Program-made: the position numbers and the translations under genes
Assembly: GCA_964525605.1 (NCBI GenBank)
Contig: CAZGKT010000051.1
Span: 1-24,691, forward strand
Source: CAVTWJ01 sp964525605
GTDB lineage: Bacteria; Oederibacteriota; Muellerivitia; Muellerivitales; Muellerivitaceae
Direction: 5' to 3'
Length of the DNA: 24,691 bases
Part shown: positions 1 through 6,115 of the stretch, piece after piece
How positions within the stretch are numbered: position 1 is the stretch's first letter
How the letters are laid out: each line of letters begins with the position of its first letter
Notes under the pieces: generated by a model
Told to the model about the DNA's origin: nothing
Databases searched by the model: none
What the model saw: the letters and a program-made list of their open reading frames with translations, nothing else

Positions 1-1800
1 GATGCCTGTTTCAATAGGTCCCGTGTTGGCAGAGCCTGTGAAATCATTGTCACCCATTTGGGAAAGCCCCCCCGGATTATTTGGTTGTGTGATCGACAAC
101 TGGGCCAAACCGACATTTTGACCATTCGAAAAAGATCCCAAAAGGGTGCCGTCTTCCTGGAAACTTAATGATTGTAGCGTTCCGTCCGGGTAACCATTCT
201 GGGATACCGCCTGAACATCCGAGTTGGGCACATAGGTGTTCACGCCGTTCATCACCTGATAGCTACCTTCCGCATCGCTGAAGAGGCCGTCCCTTTTCCC
301 GACTTCAAGAAAACCAGCCGTTCCGAAATTTAAATCCACAGGCATTATTTCCGCTCCCAAAGTGGGTATGGGAGATGGAATTCCTCCCAGAGGCGCGGCG
401 GGATTATACAAGTTGAATAACGGAAGATAGACCCGGGGCATGTCTTCAAAATTCGTCGCCAAACCTGCCGGGGTTGGAAAAATACCCCCCATCCCCCCGG
501 TAGAACCCAGGGAACCATCGGTATTGAACCATATGAAATCGCCACCATAAAGAGTATCGGGACTCTGGCGATCATAGGAACCAATTTCATCGACGCCTCC
601 ACCAGGAACCGGTTCAATGAAGTCCCCTTCCGAGATCCCAGTCCCACCGATCATGTTCCAGGTCGCTATGGGCTGGCCATTGGTGGTGTCAAAAGCATAC
701 CAGACATAACAAGCTTGATTGGGCCCCGGGGAAGGATTTACCGGTGGATTTGCGCTTCCCAAGTCATTCACCTGATAAAAAAGGACACTGATGGTATGAG
801 CGTTACCAGTGGAATCGTAAACGGTTTCATTGCATCGACAAGCGGGCGGAAGGGGCGGATTTTGTTCCCAGGCGTAATTCCCACCCGCATTTATGGCCTC
901 GCCCAAAGTAATAAACCCGTTCATCAAGGGCTCGATTCCCGTATAACCCGGTTCAGGTGTGGAAAGATTACTGACCTGTTGAAACGACCAGTTGGTGCCC
1001 CATAAACTTCCTGGCGGCACGGGGATTGTAGTTTGCATTCTTCGAGTATCAATGGCATTGGCCAGTGGCGGATCGTTCATTCCGAACGAGGCAATGTTAT
1101 ATCCGATCGGCAGGGTCGGCCCCTGGGGCGGATAAAGATCCTGTATGCCCCCGGGTTGGTTAGCTTGCTGATAAGAATCAAGATTTCCCCGAAAGTTGAT
1201 CTGTGTTGTGGCTTTGGGAAGAAGAGTCATCTGGGGGTTGATTTGAATATCCTGAATATTGGCTGGATCGGAATTGTTGATTAAAAGGGAATCGGTCGTC
1301 ACATAAAGGTTGGGCGAAGGGAGTAGGGGCGGAAGGGTTTCAGCGTTAATTTGTTCTTGGGTGATGTTACTGCTAGCGTTGAAACCTTGGATATGCCCTC
1401 CATTCTGATCCACCAAATAGCCTTGGCTGTCTAGGGTTAGGACACCCGCTCTTGTGTAGACAGTTTGATCCCCGTTTTTAACCGTCAGGAATCCACTTCC
1501 GTCAATGGCGACATCCATTGGGTTTCCAGTGTTCTGGATAACACCCTGAGTAAAAAGGGTTTCAATGGATTCTAGGCGAGTGCCGGTTCCTATTTGAACG
1601 GAGTTAGTCCCGCCCTGCTCATTCGCCGTGTTATCCCCCGTACCTGTGGATAAAGCCTGGCTGATTTGATCGGCAAACTCGACCTGGCTGGCCTTGTAGC
1701 CAACCGTATTGACGTTGGCGATATTGTTTCCGATGACATCCATCCAGGAACTTTCGGATTGGAGGCCGGAAATGGCGCTATAGAGGGATTCCAGGCTCAT
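1..1800 (-). CDS. flgE: Flagellar hook protein FlgE (C-terminus cut by window edge)
   Basis: Open reading frame of 600 codons on the minus strand, starting with ATG at 1800 and running off the left edge. The N-terminus has the flagellar rod/hook D0 signature: SLYSAISGLQ, then DVIGNNIANVNTVGYKAS. Further on are the FlgE-type segments VAIDGSGFLTV and YTRAGVLTLDSQGYLVDQNG, VYDSTGNAHTISVLFYQ in the middle, and near the cut end LAQLSITQPNNPGGLSQMGDNDF, typical of the FlgE C-terminal third. FlgE polymerises outside the cell into the curved hook joining the motor rod to the filament and is exported by the flagellar type III system. The missing part should hold the C-terminal D0 helix. The region between the D0/Da parts is long, with Pro/Gly-rich inserts, so this hook subunit is larger than the roughly 400-residue enteric one. 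The ribosome site is weak (AGGG six bases upstream). A sigma-28-like promoter lies 55 bp upstream. Confidence 0.93.
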   Translation of the reverse strand, partial: MSLESLYSAISGLQSESSWMDVIGNNIANVNTVGYKASQVEFADQISQALSTGTGDNTANEQGGTNSVQIGTGTRLESIETLFTQGVIQNTGNPMDVAIDGSGFLTVKNGDQTVYTRAGVLTLDSQGYLVDQNGGHIQGFNASSNITQEQINAETLPPLLPSPNLYVTTDSLLINNSDPANIQDIQINPQMTLLPKATTQINFRGNLDSYQQANQPGGIQDLYPPQGPTLPIGYNIASFGMNDPPLANAIDTRRMQTTIPVPPGSLWGTNWSFQQVSNLSTPEPGYTGIEPLMNGFITLGEAINAGGNYAWEQNPPLPPACRCNETVYDSTGNAHTISVLFYQVNDLGSANPPVNPSPGPNQACYVWYAFDTTNGQPIATWNMIGGTGISEGDFIEPVPGGGVDEIGSYDRQSPDTLYGGDFIWFNTDGSLGSTGGMGGIFPTPAGLATNFEDMPRVYLPLFNLYNPAAPLGGIPSPIPTLGAEIMPVDLNFGTAGFLEVGKRDGLFSDAEGSYQVMNGVNTYVPNSDVQAVSQNGYPDGTLQSLSFQEDGTLLGSFSNGQNVGLAQLSITQPNNPGGLSQMGDNDFTGSANTGPIETGI

Positions 1801-1854
1801 GAAACCCTATCAATGTCGGAGTAGGTAGGCTTTGAAGAGGAATAGATGCATATT

Positions 1855-1881
1855 CTAACGGCAATTTCTTTGGAAAATTAA
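1855..1881 (-). promoter_or_regulatory. Candidate sigma-28 (FliA) flagellar promoter for flgE
   Basis: On the minus strand TTAATTTT is followed, after exactly 11 bases, by GCCGTTAG. The flagellar sigma-28 consensus is TAAAGTTT-N11-GCCGATAA, so each half matches 6 of 8 with ideal spacing. The -10 half ends about 55 bp before the flgE ATG. The match is by eye; position and gene identity raise its credibility. Confidence 0.45.
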
Positions 1882-1990
1882 CCGTTTTGGGGGTTTTTCT
1901 GAAAATATAAGGGTAACTGGAAACGGGAATTTAAGTTCGTAATGGGGAAACTGTCAGTGATTTTTTGTATAAAAAAACTATCCATAAAAT

Positions 1991-2019
1991 AAAAAAGGCC
2001 TGGCTGGGGCCAGGCCTTT
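1991..2019 (-). terminator. Rho-independent terminator after the SET-domain gene
   Basis: Perfect 11-bp stem (AAAGGCCTGGC with GCCAGGCCTTT) with a 4-base loop. On the minus strand it is followed by a T run, complementary to the A run at 1991-1996. It lies 25 bp beyond the stop codon of the SET-domain gene and upstream of the flgE promoter, so it separates the two transcription units. Confidence 0.85.
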
Positions 2020-2043
2020 CAAATCGTATGGTTCGTCCTGTTT

Positions 2044-2526
2044 TTAAACTGCCACCTGGGCATTCTCCCTGTACTTGGGTCCGATTTGGACGACGCCCGC
2101 GCAACTGGGAGCTCCACACTGGCATTTGAACTCATAAGTCCAATCCCCCACGTTGTCGGTGATTCGGTAATCCCAGCTAATTTCCTCGCCTAGGGGTATA
2201 TCCCTGCTGGCCACCAAAACAATACCATTGATCACCTTGGCGCTGGGCTCACAGGAATGATTGACGAAACAAAGGGGATCACAACCGTTGATATAGTCGT
2301 GAAGCATGATGAAACCGGGATAAATGTACATGGCGTGGTCGACGTTCAACTTGTCGACGGGCACGGTTTTTTGAAGTTTTTCCAACTCCACTTCGGGAAC
2401 AACGATGCCCCCGAACACACCGATCACATCGCCTTTTTTGATCTTCCGAACCGAATAAACTCCATGACCTTCCGTACCACTTTTTCGTACTTCGACTGCG
2501 TCACTTACCCAAGGCGTTATTTTCAT
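2044..2526 (-). CDS. Small SET-domain protein (probable lysine methyltransferase)
   Basis: 160-residue stand-alone SET-domain protein. SET enzymes transfer a methyl group from S-adenosylmethionine to protein lysine side chains. Visible motifs: an N-terminal strand with GTEGHGVYSVRKIKKGDVIG (residues 17-36), the NHSC signature at 89-92 (SAM binding and pseudoknot), GEEISWDY at 113-120 ending in the expected catalytic tyrosine, and a post-SET-like Cys cluster CxCxxxxC at 135, 137 and 142, which in eukaryotic enzymes binds zinc with a Cys of the NHSC motif. It is almost only the catalytic core. No Shine-Dalgarno sequence precedes the ATG, so the start is the best guess, although the domain begins about 11 residues in and is complete. 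It is followed by a strong terminator and preceded by a possible -10 box. The substrate cannot be told from sequence. Confidence 0.85.
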   Translation of the reverse strand: MKITPWVSDAVEVRKSGTEGHGVYSVRKIKKGDVIGVFGGIVVPEVELEKLQKTVPVDKLNVDHAMYIYPGFIMLHDYINGCDPLCFVNHSCEPSAKVINGIVLVASRDIPLGEEISWDYRITDNVGDWTYEFKCQCGAPSCAGVVQIGPKYRENAQVAV

Positions 2527-2590
2527 TGGCTTGTGTAAAACCGTCCTTTTAACAGATTCGTTCCTTCCCTTTTAGGAAGTTTCGCGGGTG

Positions 2591-2596
2591 ATTGTA
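2591..2596 (-). promoter_or_regulatory. Possible -10 box upstream of the SET-domain gene
   Basis: TACAAT on the minus strand, 65 bp before the ATG, is one mismatch from TATAAT. The best -35 at 17-bp spacing (GTGAAC) is poor, so this is only a candidate. Confidence 0.25.
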
Positions 2597-2619
2597 TCGC
2601 AAAGGCCCTGCCGGTTCAC

Positions 2620-2639
2620 GGGGAGTTTGCTCCCTTTTT
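2620..2639 (+). terminator. Terminator-like hairpin on the plus strand, no obvious gene upstream
   Basis: GGGAG, loop TTTG, CTCCC, then five T: a compact intrinsic terminator in plus orientation. All neighbouring genes are on the minus strand, so it would stop only antisense transcription or an unseen small transcript. It lies in the 155-bp gap between msrA and the SET-domain gene. Confidence 0.4.
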
Positions 2640-2681
2640 AGGGGGGTTTTTAAGGCTTTTTGGTTTGCCGCCCCCGTCCCT

Positions 2682-3149
2682 TTAAAGATGGCAGTGGCTT
2701 AAACCCCGCTTGGCCAGATATTGTTGGTGATAATCCTCGGCGATCCAAAAGGGTTCGGCGGGAATAATTTGAGTGACGATCAGGCTCTTGTACCCGGTCT
2801 TTTGAAGTTTTTCCTTCGATGTTTTGGCGGCTTTAAGCTGCTCCGGACTGTGGTAGAAAATAACGGAACGGTATTGGCTTCCGATATCCGGCCCCTGGCG
2901 GTTTAACGACGTGGGATTATGGCTATGCCAGAAGGTTTCCAGTAATTTATCGTAAGAAATGACATCAGGATCGTAAGTAACTTCTACCACTTCCGCGTGG
3001 CCGGTTTCATCCGTACAGACATCCCGGTACGTGGGTTTTTCCAAAGTTCCGCCCTCATAACCCACCGCGGTTGAAACCACGCCCTTTAACTGCCGAAAGG
3101 TTTCCTCGACACCCCAAAAACATCCCGCTCCAAATGTGGCCTTTTGCAT
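2682..3149 (-). CDS. msrA: Peptide-methionine (S)-S-oxide reductase MsrA
   Basis: 155-residue protein beginning MQKATFGAGCFWGVEETF. The GCFWG motif with the catalytic cysteine (Cys10) is the MsrA hallmark. Other family segments present: GYEGG, YRDVCTDETGHAEVVEVTYDP, FWHSHNPTSLNRQGPDIGSQYRS and a C-terminal AEDYHQQYL. MsrA reduces the S-diastereomer of methionine sulfoxide in proteins and free methionine, with reducing power from thioredoxin. The usual recycling Cys may be the one near the C-terminus (SHCHL). A strong ribosome site (GGGGGAGGA) sits just before the ATG. No signal peptide, so cytoplasmic. Its length is close to the 150-180 residues of short bacterial MsrA proteins. Not fused to MsrB, and no msrB is visible nearby. 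Confidence 0.96.
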   Translation of the reverse strand: MQKATFGAGCFWGVEETFRQLKGVVSTAVGYEGGTLEKPTYRDVCTDETGHAEVVEVTYDPDVISYDKLLETFWHSHNPTSLNRQGPDIGSQYRSVIFYHSPEQLKAAKTSKEKLQKTGYKSLIVTQIIPAEPFWIAEDYHQQYLAKRGLSHCHL

Positions 3150-3281
3150 TTCCTCCCCCTTTTACATCCGTTCCTTTGAGTTCGCTAAAATTTACAACCC
3201 GTAGACTCGGTAGGGTTTTTATCTTAGGTTTTCGGGAGAGGAAAAACCAAGTGGTGACAAGGTTAAAATCAACCCGGTACT

Positions 3282-3995
3282 TTACCGGTCGTGCCGCCAA
3301 AAAGCGGCTAAATCGCCGGTAAAAACGCCAGGACCGTCTTCCTTCGAGCTTTTGACCGTTACAGCCAGGGCGATGCGCTGGTGCACCAGATCATTCGAAA
3401 GGTCAAAATCGGCGTTCACCATGGCGATTTTTCGTATTTCAAAGTCAATTTTCATCGAGGGTTTCTCGGGTTTAGGCGGATAAGGGATAGACGCATGGCA
3501 TTGACGGGTCTGTTCTGCCCGTGGTGGCTTTGCGCTTTTGGAAGCGTCGCTAACTGAGACAATCCGGTAAACCAACGCTCCCTGCGGGTCATCCAGACTC
3601 CCCAGAATATTCTTAAACCAATCCGGGTAATTCGTTTGGGGCAAACCCGCCCAGATTAGATCAAGAGGTTGCACCTGGGTTTTTCCACCCTGGGAATCGT
3701 CATCGACAAGAACACCGCTGACATAAACAGTTGGGCCGAGGAGTGGCTGAAGCGATTCAAGAAAGGCCTGGGACTGGGTTGGCGTGACTTTGACTTTCAA
3801 TTCGATTAAACCGTTCGAGTTGGACTTGCCGTTGCGATTGACCAGCCATTTTTTATCATCGGGCGCGAAAGCGACAATAAAGTCCCCTTCCGAGCTCATC
3901 TTGGCGGGTCCCAAGAGCTTTCCCGGGGCATTCGCCAAGTATTTGCCGGAATCCACCAGGGACGTTTTTCCAGAAAACATATCCATGAAACCCAT
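3282..3995 (-). CDS. Hypothetical protein, no family recognised
   Basis: 237 residues if translation starts at the ATG at 3995, which has a clear GGGAGG six bases upstream. A TTG 18 bp further upstream (4013) is in frame but would overlap that ribosome site. The N-terminus is MGFMDMFSGKTSLVDSGKYL. No signal peptide, membrane segment or catalytic motif is evident. The middle (about residues 55-130) reads as alternating strands with a helix (QSQAFLESLQPLLG), and residues 155-190 form a Pro/Lys-rich linker before a last domain of about 50 residues. The C-terminal KIDFEIRKIAMVNADFDLS reads like a beta-sandwich start. The short gap to msrA (132 bp) and shared strand permit co-transcription, but no functional link is visible. 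The last codons contain an inverted repeat (GCCGC, T5, GGCGGC), probably coincidental. Confidence 0.75.
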   Translation of the reverse strand: MGFMDMFSGKTSLVDSGKYLANAPGKLLGPAKMSSEGDFIVAFAPDDKKWLVNRNGKSNSNGLIELKVKVTPTQSQAFLESLQPLLGPTVYVSGVLVDDDSQGGKTQVQPLDLIWAGLPQTNYPDWFKNILGSLDDPQGALVYRIVSVSDASKSAKPPRAEQTRQCHASIPYPPKPEKPSMKIDFEIRKIAMVNADFDLSNDLVHQRIALAVTVKSSKEDGPGVFTGDLAAFWRHDR

Positions 3996-4092
3996 TTCAC
4001 ACCTCCCAAACAATGCACGGCTTTTAAGATTATAGATTGAAAATCACCACCGGAGCCAATGACTACCAACCCCTGAAAATGGGCCAAAAAAC

Positions 4093-4150
4093 AAAAAAGG
4101 CGAAAGACGATTGAAAACCCTATTCGGGTTTCTCCCGTCTTTCACCTTTT
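4093..4150. terminator. Long bidirectional terminator after the radical SAM gene
   Basis: Outer arms AAAAAGGCGAAAGACG and CGTCTTTCACCTTTT pair with one mismatch, and an inner hairpin AAACCC/GGGTTT nests inside. The A run on the left and T run on the right let it work in both directions. It lies 41 bp beyond the stop of the minus-strand radical SAM gene and upstream of the next gene. Confidence 0.75.
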
Positions 4151-4190
4151 AATGATTCCCACAGCCGACTCGATCAACCTACGCAGAGAC

Positions 4191-5465
4191 TTACAGGTGA
4201 ACCGCCGCTTCTTTTTTCGCCTCCTGAGTCTTTTTCACCTTTTCCTTGGGAACAGCCGTGACGAAAGTGCCGAATTTCTTGATTTCTTCCAATCGGCAGC
4301 TCCAGTAAAGCTTTCCTTCATGCACCGTAATATCCGGGCATCCATCACACATGCTCATGCGCCCGTCCGCCAAAAGGTCCACCGGTTGAATGATAGCGAA
4401 ATTCTGCATACACACTTTCGAAAACCATGCGGAGGGCGTAGTGAGAAAACGCCAAAGAGCCGTGCGCATTTGTTTGTCGCGCCATCCTAGGAAAAGAAGA
4501 GTCGACTTACCCGCATGCAAAAGAGGAAGGGATGCGTAGGAAAGCCAGGTCCCAAACCAACTATGATGGAAATTCTGGATGAACTCCATGAAACCCGGGC
4601 TGGTGTATCCGAAAGTTTTCTTGCGGTTGGCAATTCGCGTGGCCAGGGTCCACTTCATATCGTCGGCTTCAATGGTTCCGCACAAGTAGGCGGCAGGCAC
4701 AAAGAGCGAATCTGCTTCGCGAATTTTGGAGACGATTTCATGGGCCTTGAGGTTCTTTTCCCCTCCCCACGATGTCTTGATGTAGGTCTCGTAAAGGTCC
4801 ACTTTCTTTCCGAAGGCGTAAAAATCGAAATTGGCGCTCATGCCAGGCGTACGGAAAAGGATGAACACCATCGTGTTGATTATGTCCGGGTATTTTTCAG
4901 CCCAACGGACGATCTCGGGTATCTCTTCCAGTGTCTGTTCAGAAACGGTCTGGTTAAATCCACAAACCATGCCGCCTTCCTTGGCCACCATATCGGCCAG
5001 TTTCTGACGCAGTTCAATGTGTCCTATTTCAGTGTTCGCCTGGGAGTCTTTTCGTTTTTGGGTCGTGTCGATGTGAAAGGTAAAACCAAAAACTCCGGCC
5101 TTTTTGAGTTCTTTCAACAATTCCGGCGCCTGGCTTAAAGCCAGCCCGTTGGTGTTCATGATGGGCTTCCAACCGTAGCGGCGAACCATTTTCACGATAT
5201 CAAGAATCTGCGGATGGAGAAGGGGATCTCCCCCCGCGATGGAAACGCTATCGGTCTTGCGCAGACGTTTGATGGTTTTAAATTCTTCCTCGATCTCTTC
5301 CAGCGTCTTGTGGGCCCCTTTGATGTTTTCGTGGTAGCAACCTTCGCAAGTCAGGTTGCATTGGGATGTGACCTCAAGCCAGAAAATGCCGTTATCGGAG
5401 AGGGACCAGGGAAGACGGTAATAATCCTGCGGGTTTAATGGCTTGGTTTCGGTGATTTGCATCAT
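4191..5465 (-). CDS. Radical SAM enzyme with C-terminal Cys cluster
   Basis: 424-residue radical SAM protein. The CxxxCxxC motif that binds the 4Fe-4S cluster is at Cys36, Cys40 and Cys43 (CNLTCEGCYHE). The SAM-binding GGDP follows at 78-81 (usual GGEP), then MNTNG. These enzymes cleave S-adenosylmethionine reductively to start radical chemistry. The C-terminal part carries Cys352, Cys373, Cys376 and Cys390 (SMCDGCPDI, YWSCRLEE), enough to hold an auxiliary Fe-S cluster as in SPASM-like proteins, though the spacing is not classical SPASM. The tail after residue 400 is Lys/Glu-rich. Two ATGs overlap the start; GGAGG lies three bases before the first and six before the second (5462), so the second may be the real start. 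A divergent LuxR-type regulator lies 88 bp away and no precursor peptide gene is visible. The specific reaction is unknown. Confidence 0.88.
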   Translation of the reverse strand: MMQITETKPLNPQDYYRLPWSLSDNGIFWLEVTSQCNLTCEGCYHENIKGAHKTLEEIEEEFKTIKRLRKTDSVSIAGGDPLLHPQILDIVKMVRRYGWKPIMNTNGLALSQAPELLKELKKAGVFGFTFHIDTTQKRKDSQANTEIGHIELRQKLADMVAKEGGMVCGFNQTVSEQTLEEIPEIVRWAEKYPDIINTMVFILFRTPGMSANFDFYAFGKKVDLYETYIKTSWGGEKNLKAHEIVSKIREADSLFVPAAYLCGTIEADDMKWTLATRIANRKKTFGYTSPGFMEFIQNFHHSWFGTWLSYASLPLLHAGKSTLLFLGWRDKQMRTALWRFLTTPSAWFSKVCMQNFAIIQPVDLLADGRMSMCDGCPDITVHEGKLYWSCRLEEIKKFGTFVTAVPKEKVKKTQEAKKEAAVHL

Positions 5466-5553
5466 GTTCCTCCAGGGTGAAATGGCCGTTTAATGGCAGG
5501 GCGATATTTTCCTTGATGGTGCGCCTTCCCACAATCAACCCCCCGGGTGGAAA

Positions 5554-6057
5554 ATGAAAAAACGTTACGTCGGGTTATTCGACAGCAGTCTTTCCAGCAT
5601 CTGCGTCCTCAAAACTGGCCGAGAGGTCGTTTACCAGAACCAAACTTGCAGGAAACTTTGCGGTAATAACAGCCGGAACTCCTGTCCCCAAAGCTGCATT
5701 ATTTCGTGCGAAAAGGTCATGAAACGAAAAATCCCGCGGGACGGAATGCATTATTTTTCCAACACCAAAGTCGGCAAAGAATATTTTGACGTTTTTTTCT
5801 TCCACGATTCCGGCTACCGGGTCGTAATCCTTCAACCCTTGAGGCAAAAATACGACACCTGGGTCAAAAGATTCACGAACCGGGGATTAAGCCATCGGGA
5901 ACTGGACGTGGCCAAGCTTGGGTTGCAGGGTCTTACAAACAGCCAAATCATCAGGAAACTTGGTATAAGCCGCGCCACCCTCAAGACCCACTTGAATAAC
6001 ATCTACAAGAAAGTCCCTGAAATAAGAAACGAAAAATGGCGTCTTTTGAAAAACTAA
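5554..6057 (+). CDS. LuxR-type regulator with Cys-rich sensory N-terminus
   Basis: 167 residues. The C-terminal 60 (about 107-160) are a LuxR/FixJ helix-turn-helix: LSHRELDVAKLGLQGLTNSQ followed by IIRKLGISRATLKTHLNNIY, matching the usual T-x-R-E...G-x-[ST]-N-x-E-I-A...T-V-K-x-H-x-x-x-I-Y pattern. There is no receiver domain. The N-terminal 100 residues read like a small PAS-type fold (VYQNQTCRKLCG, then a strand-rich YFDVFFFHDSGYRVVILQPL) and contain six cysteines in 36 residues: Cys17, 32, 36, 44, 48 and 52. Such a cluster could bind an Fe-S centre, a metal or sense redox state; this is inference. It is transcribed away from the radical SAM gene across an 88-bp gap, so that enzyme is a plausible target. 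A strong hairpin follows the stop codon. Confidence 0.85.
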   Translation: MKKRYVGLFDSSLSSICVLKTGREVVYQNQTCRKLCGNNSRNSCPQSCIISCEKVMKRKIPRDGMHYFSNTKVGKEYFDVFFFHDSGYRVVILQPLRQKYDTWVKRFTNRGLSHRELDVAKLGLQGLTNSQIIRKLGISRATLKTHLNNIYKKVPEIRNEKWRLLKN

Positions 6058-6069
6058 CCCCAAAAACAA

Positions 6070-6105
6070 AAAAGGCCCGGCACCCCGAAAGGGGCCGGGC
6101 CTTTT
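6070..6105. terminator. Shared bidirectional terminator between convergent genes
   Basis: AAAAGGCCCGGC pairs perfectly with GCCGGGCCTTTT, with an inner CCCC-GAAA-GGGG cap and one bulged A. The A run on the left and T run on the right serve both the plus-strand regulator ending at 6057 and the minus-strand pyrophosphatase ending at 6116. Confidence 0.9.
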
Positions 6106-6115
6106 CCTTCCGCTT

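Noticed and set aside
715..1284. Plus-strand reading frames at the left end
   Set aside because: They are antisense to the clearly recognisable flgE frame.
3282..3318. GCCGC-T5-GGCGGC hairpin at the end of the unknown gene as terminator
   Set aside because: It lies within the coding sequence and is not followed by a T run.
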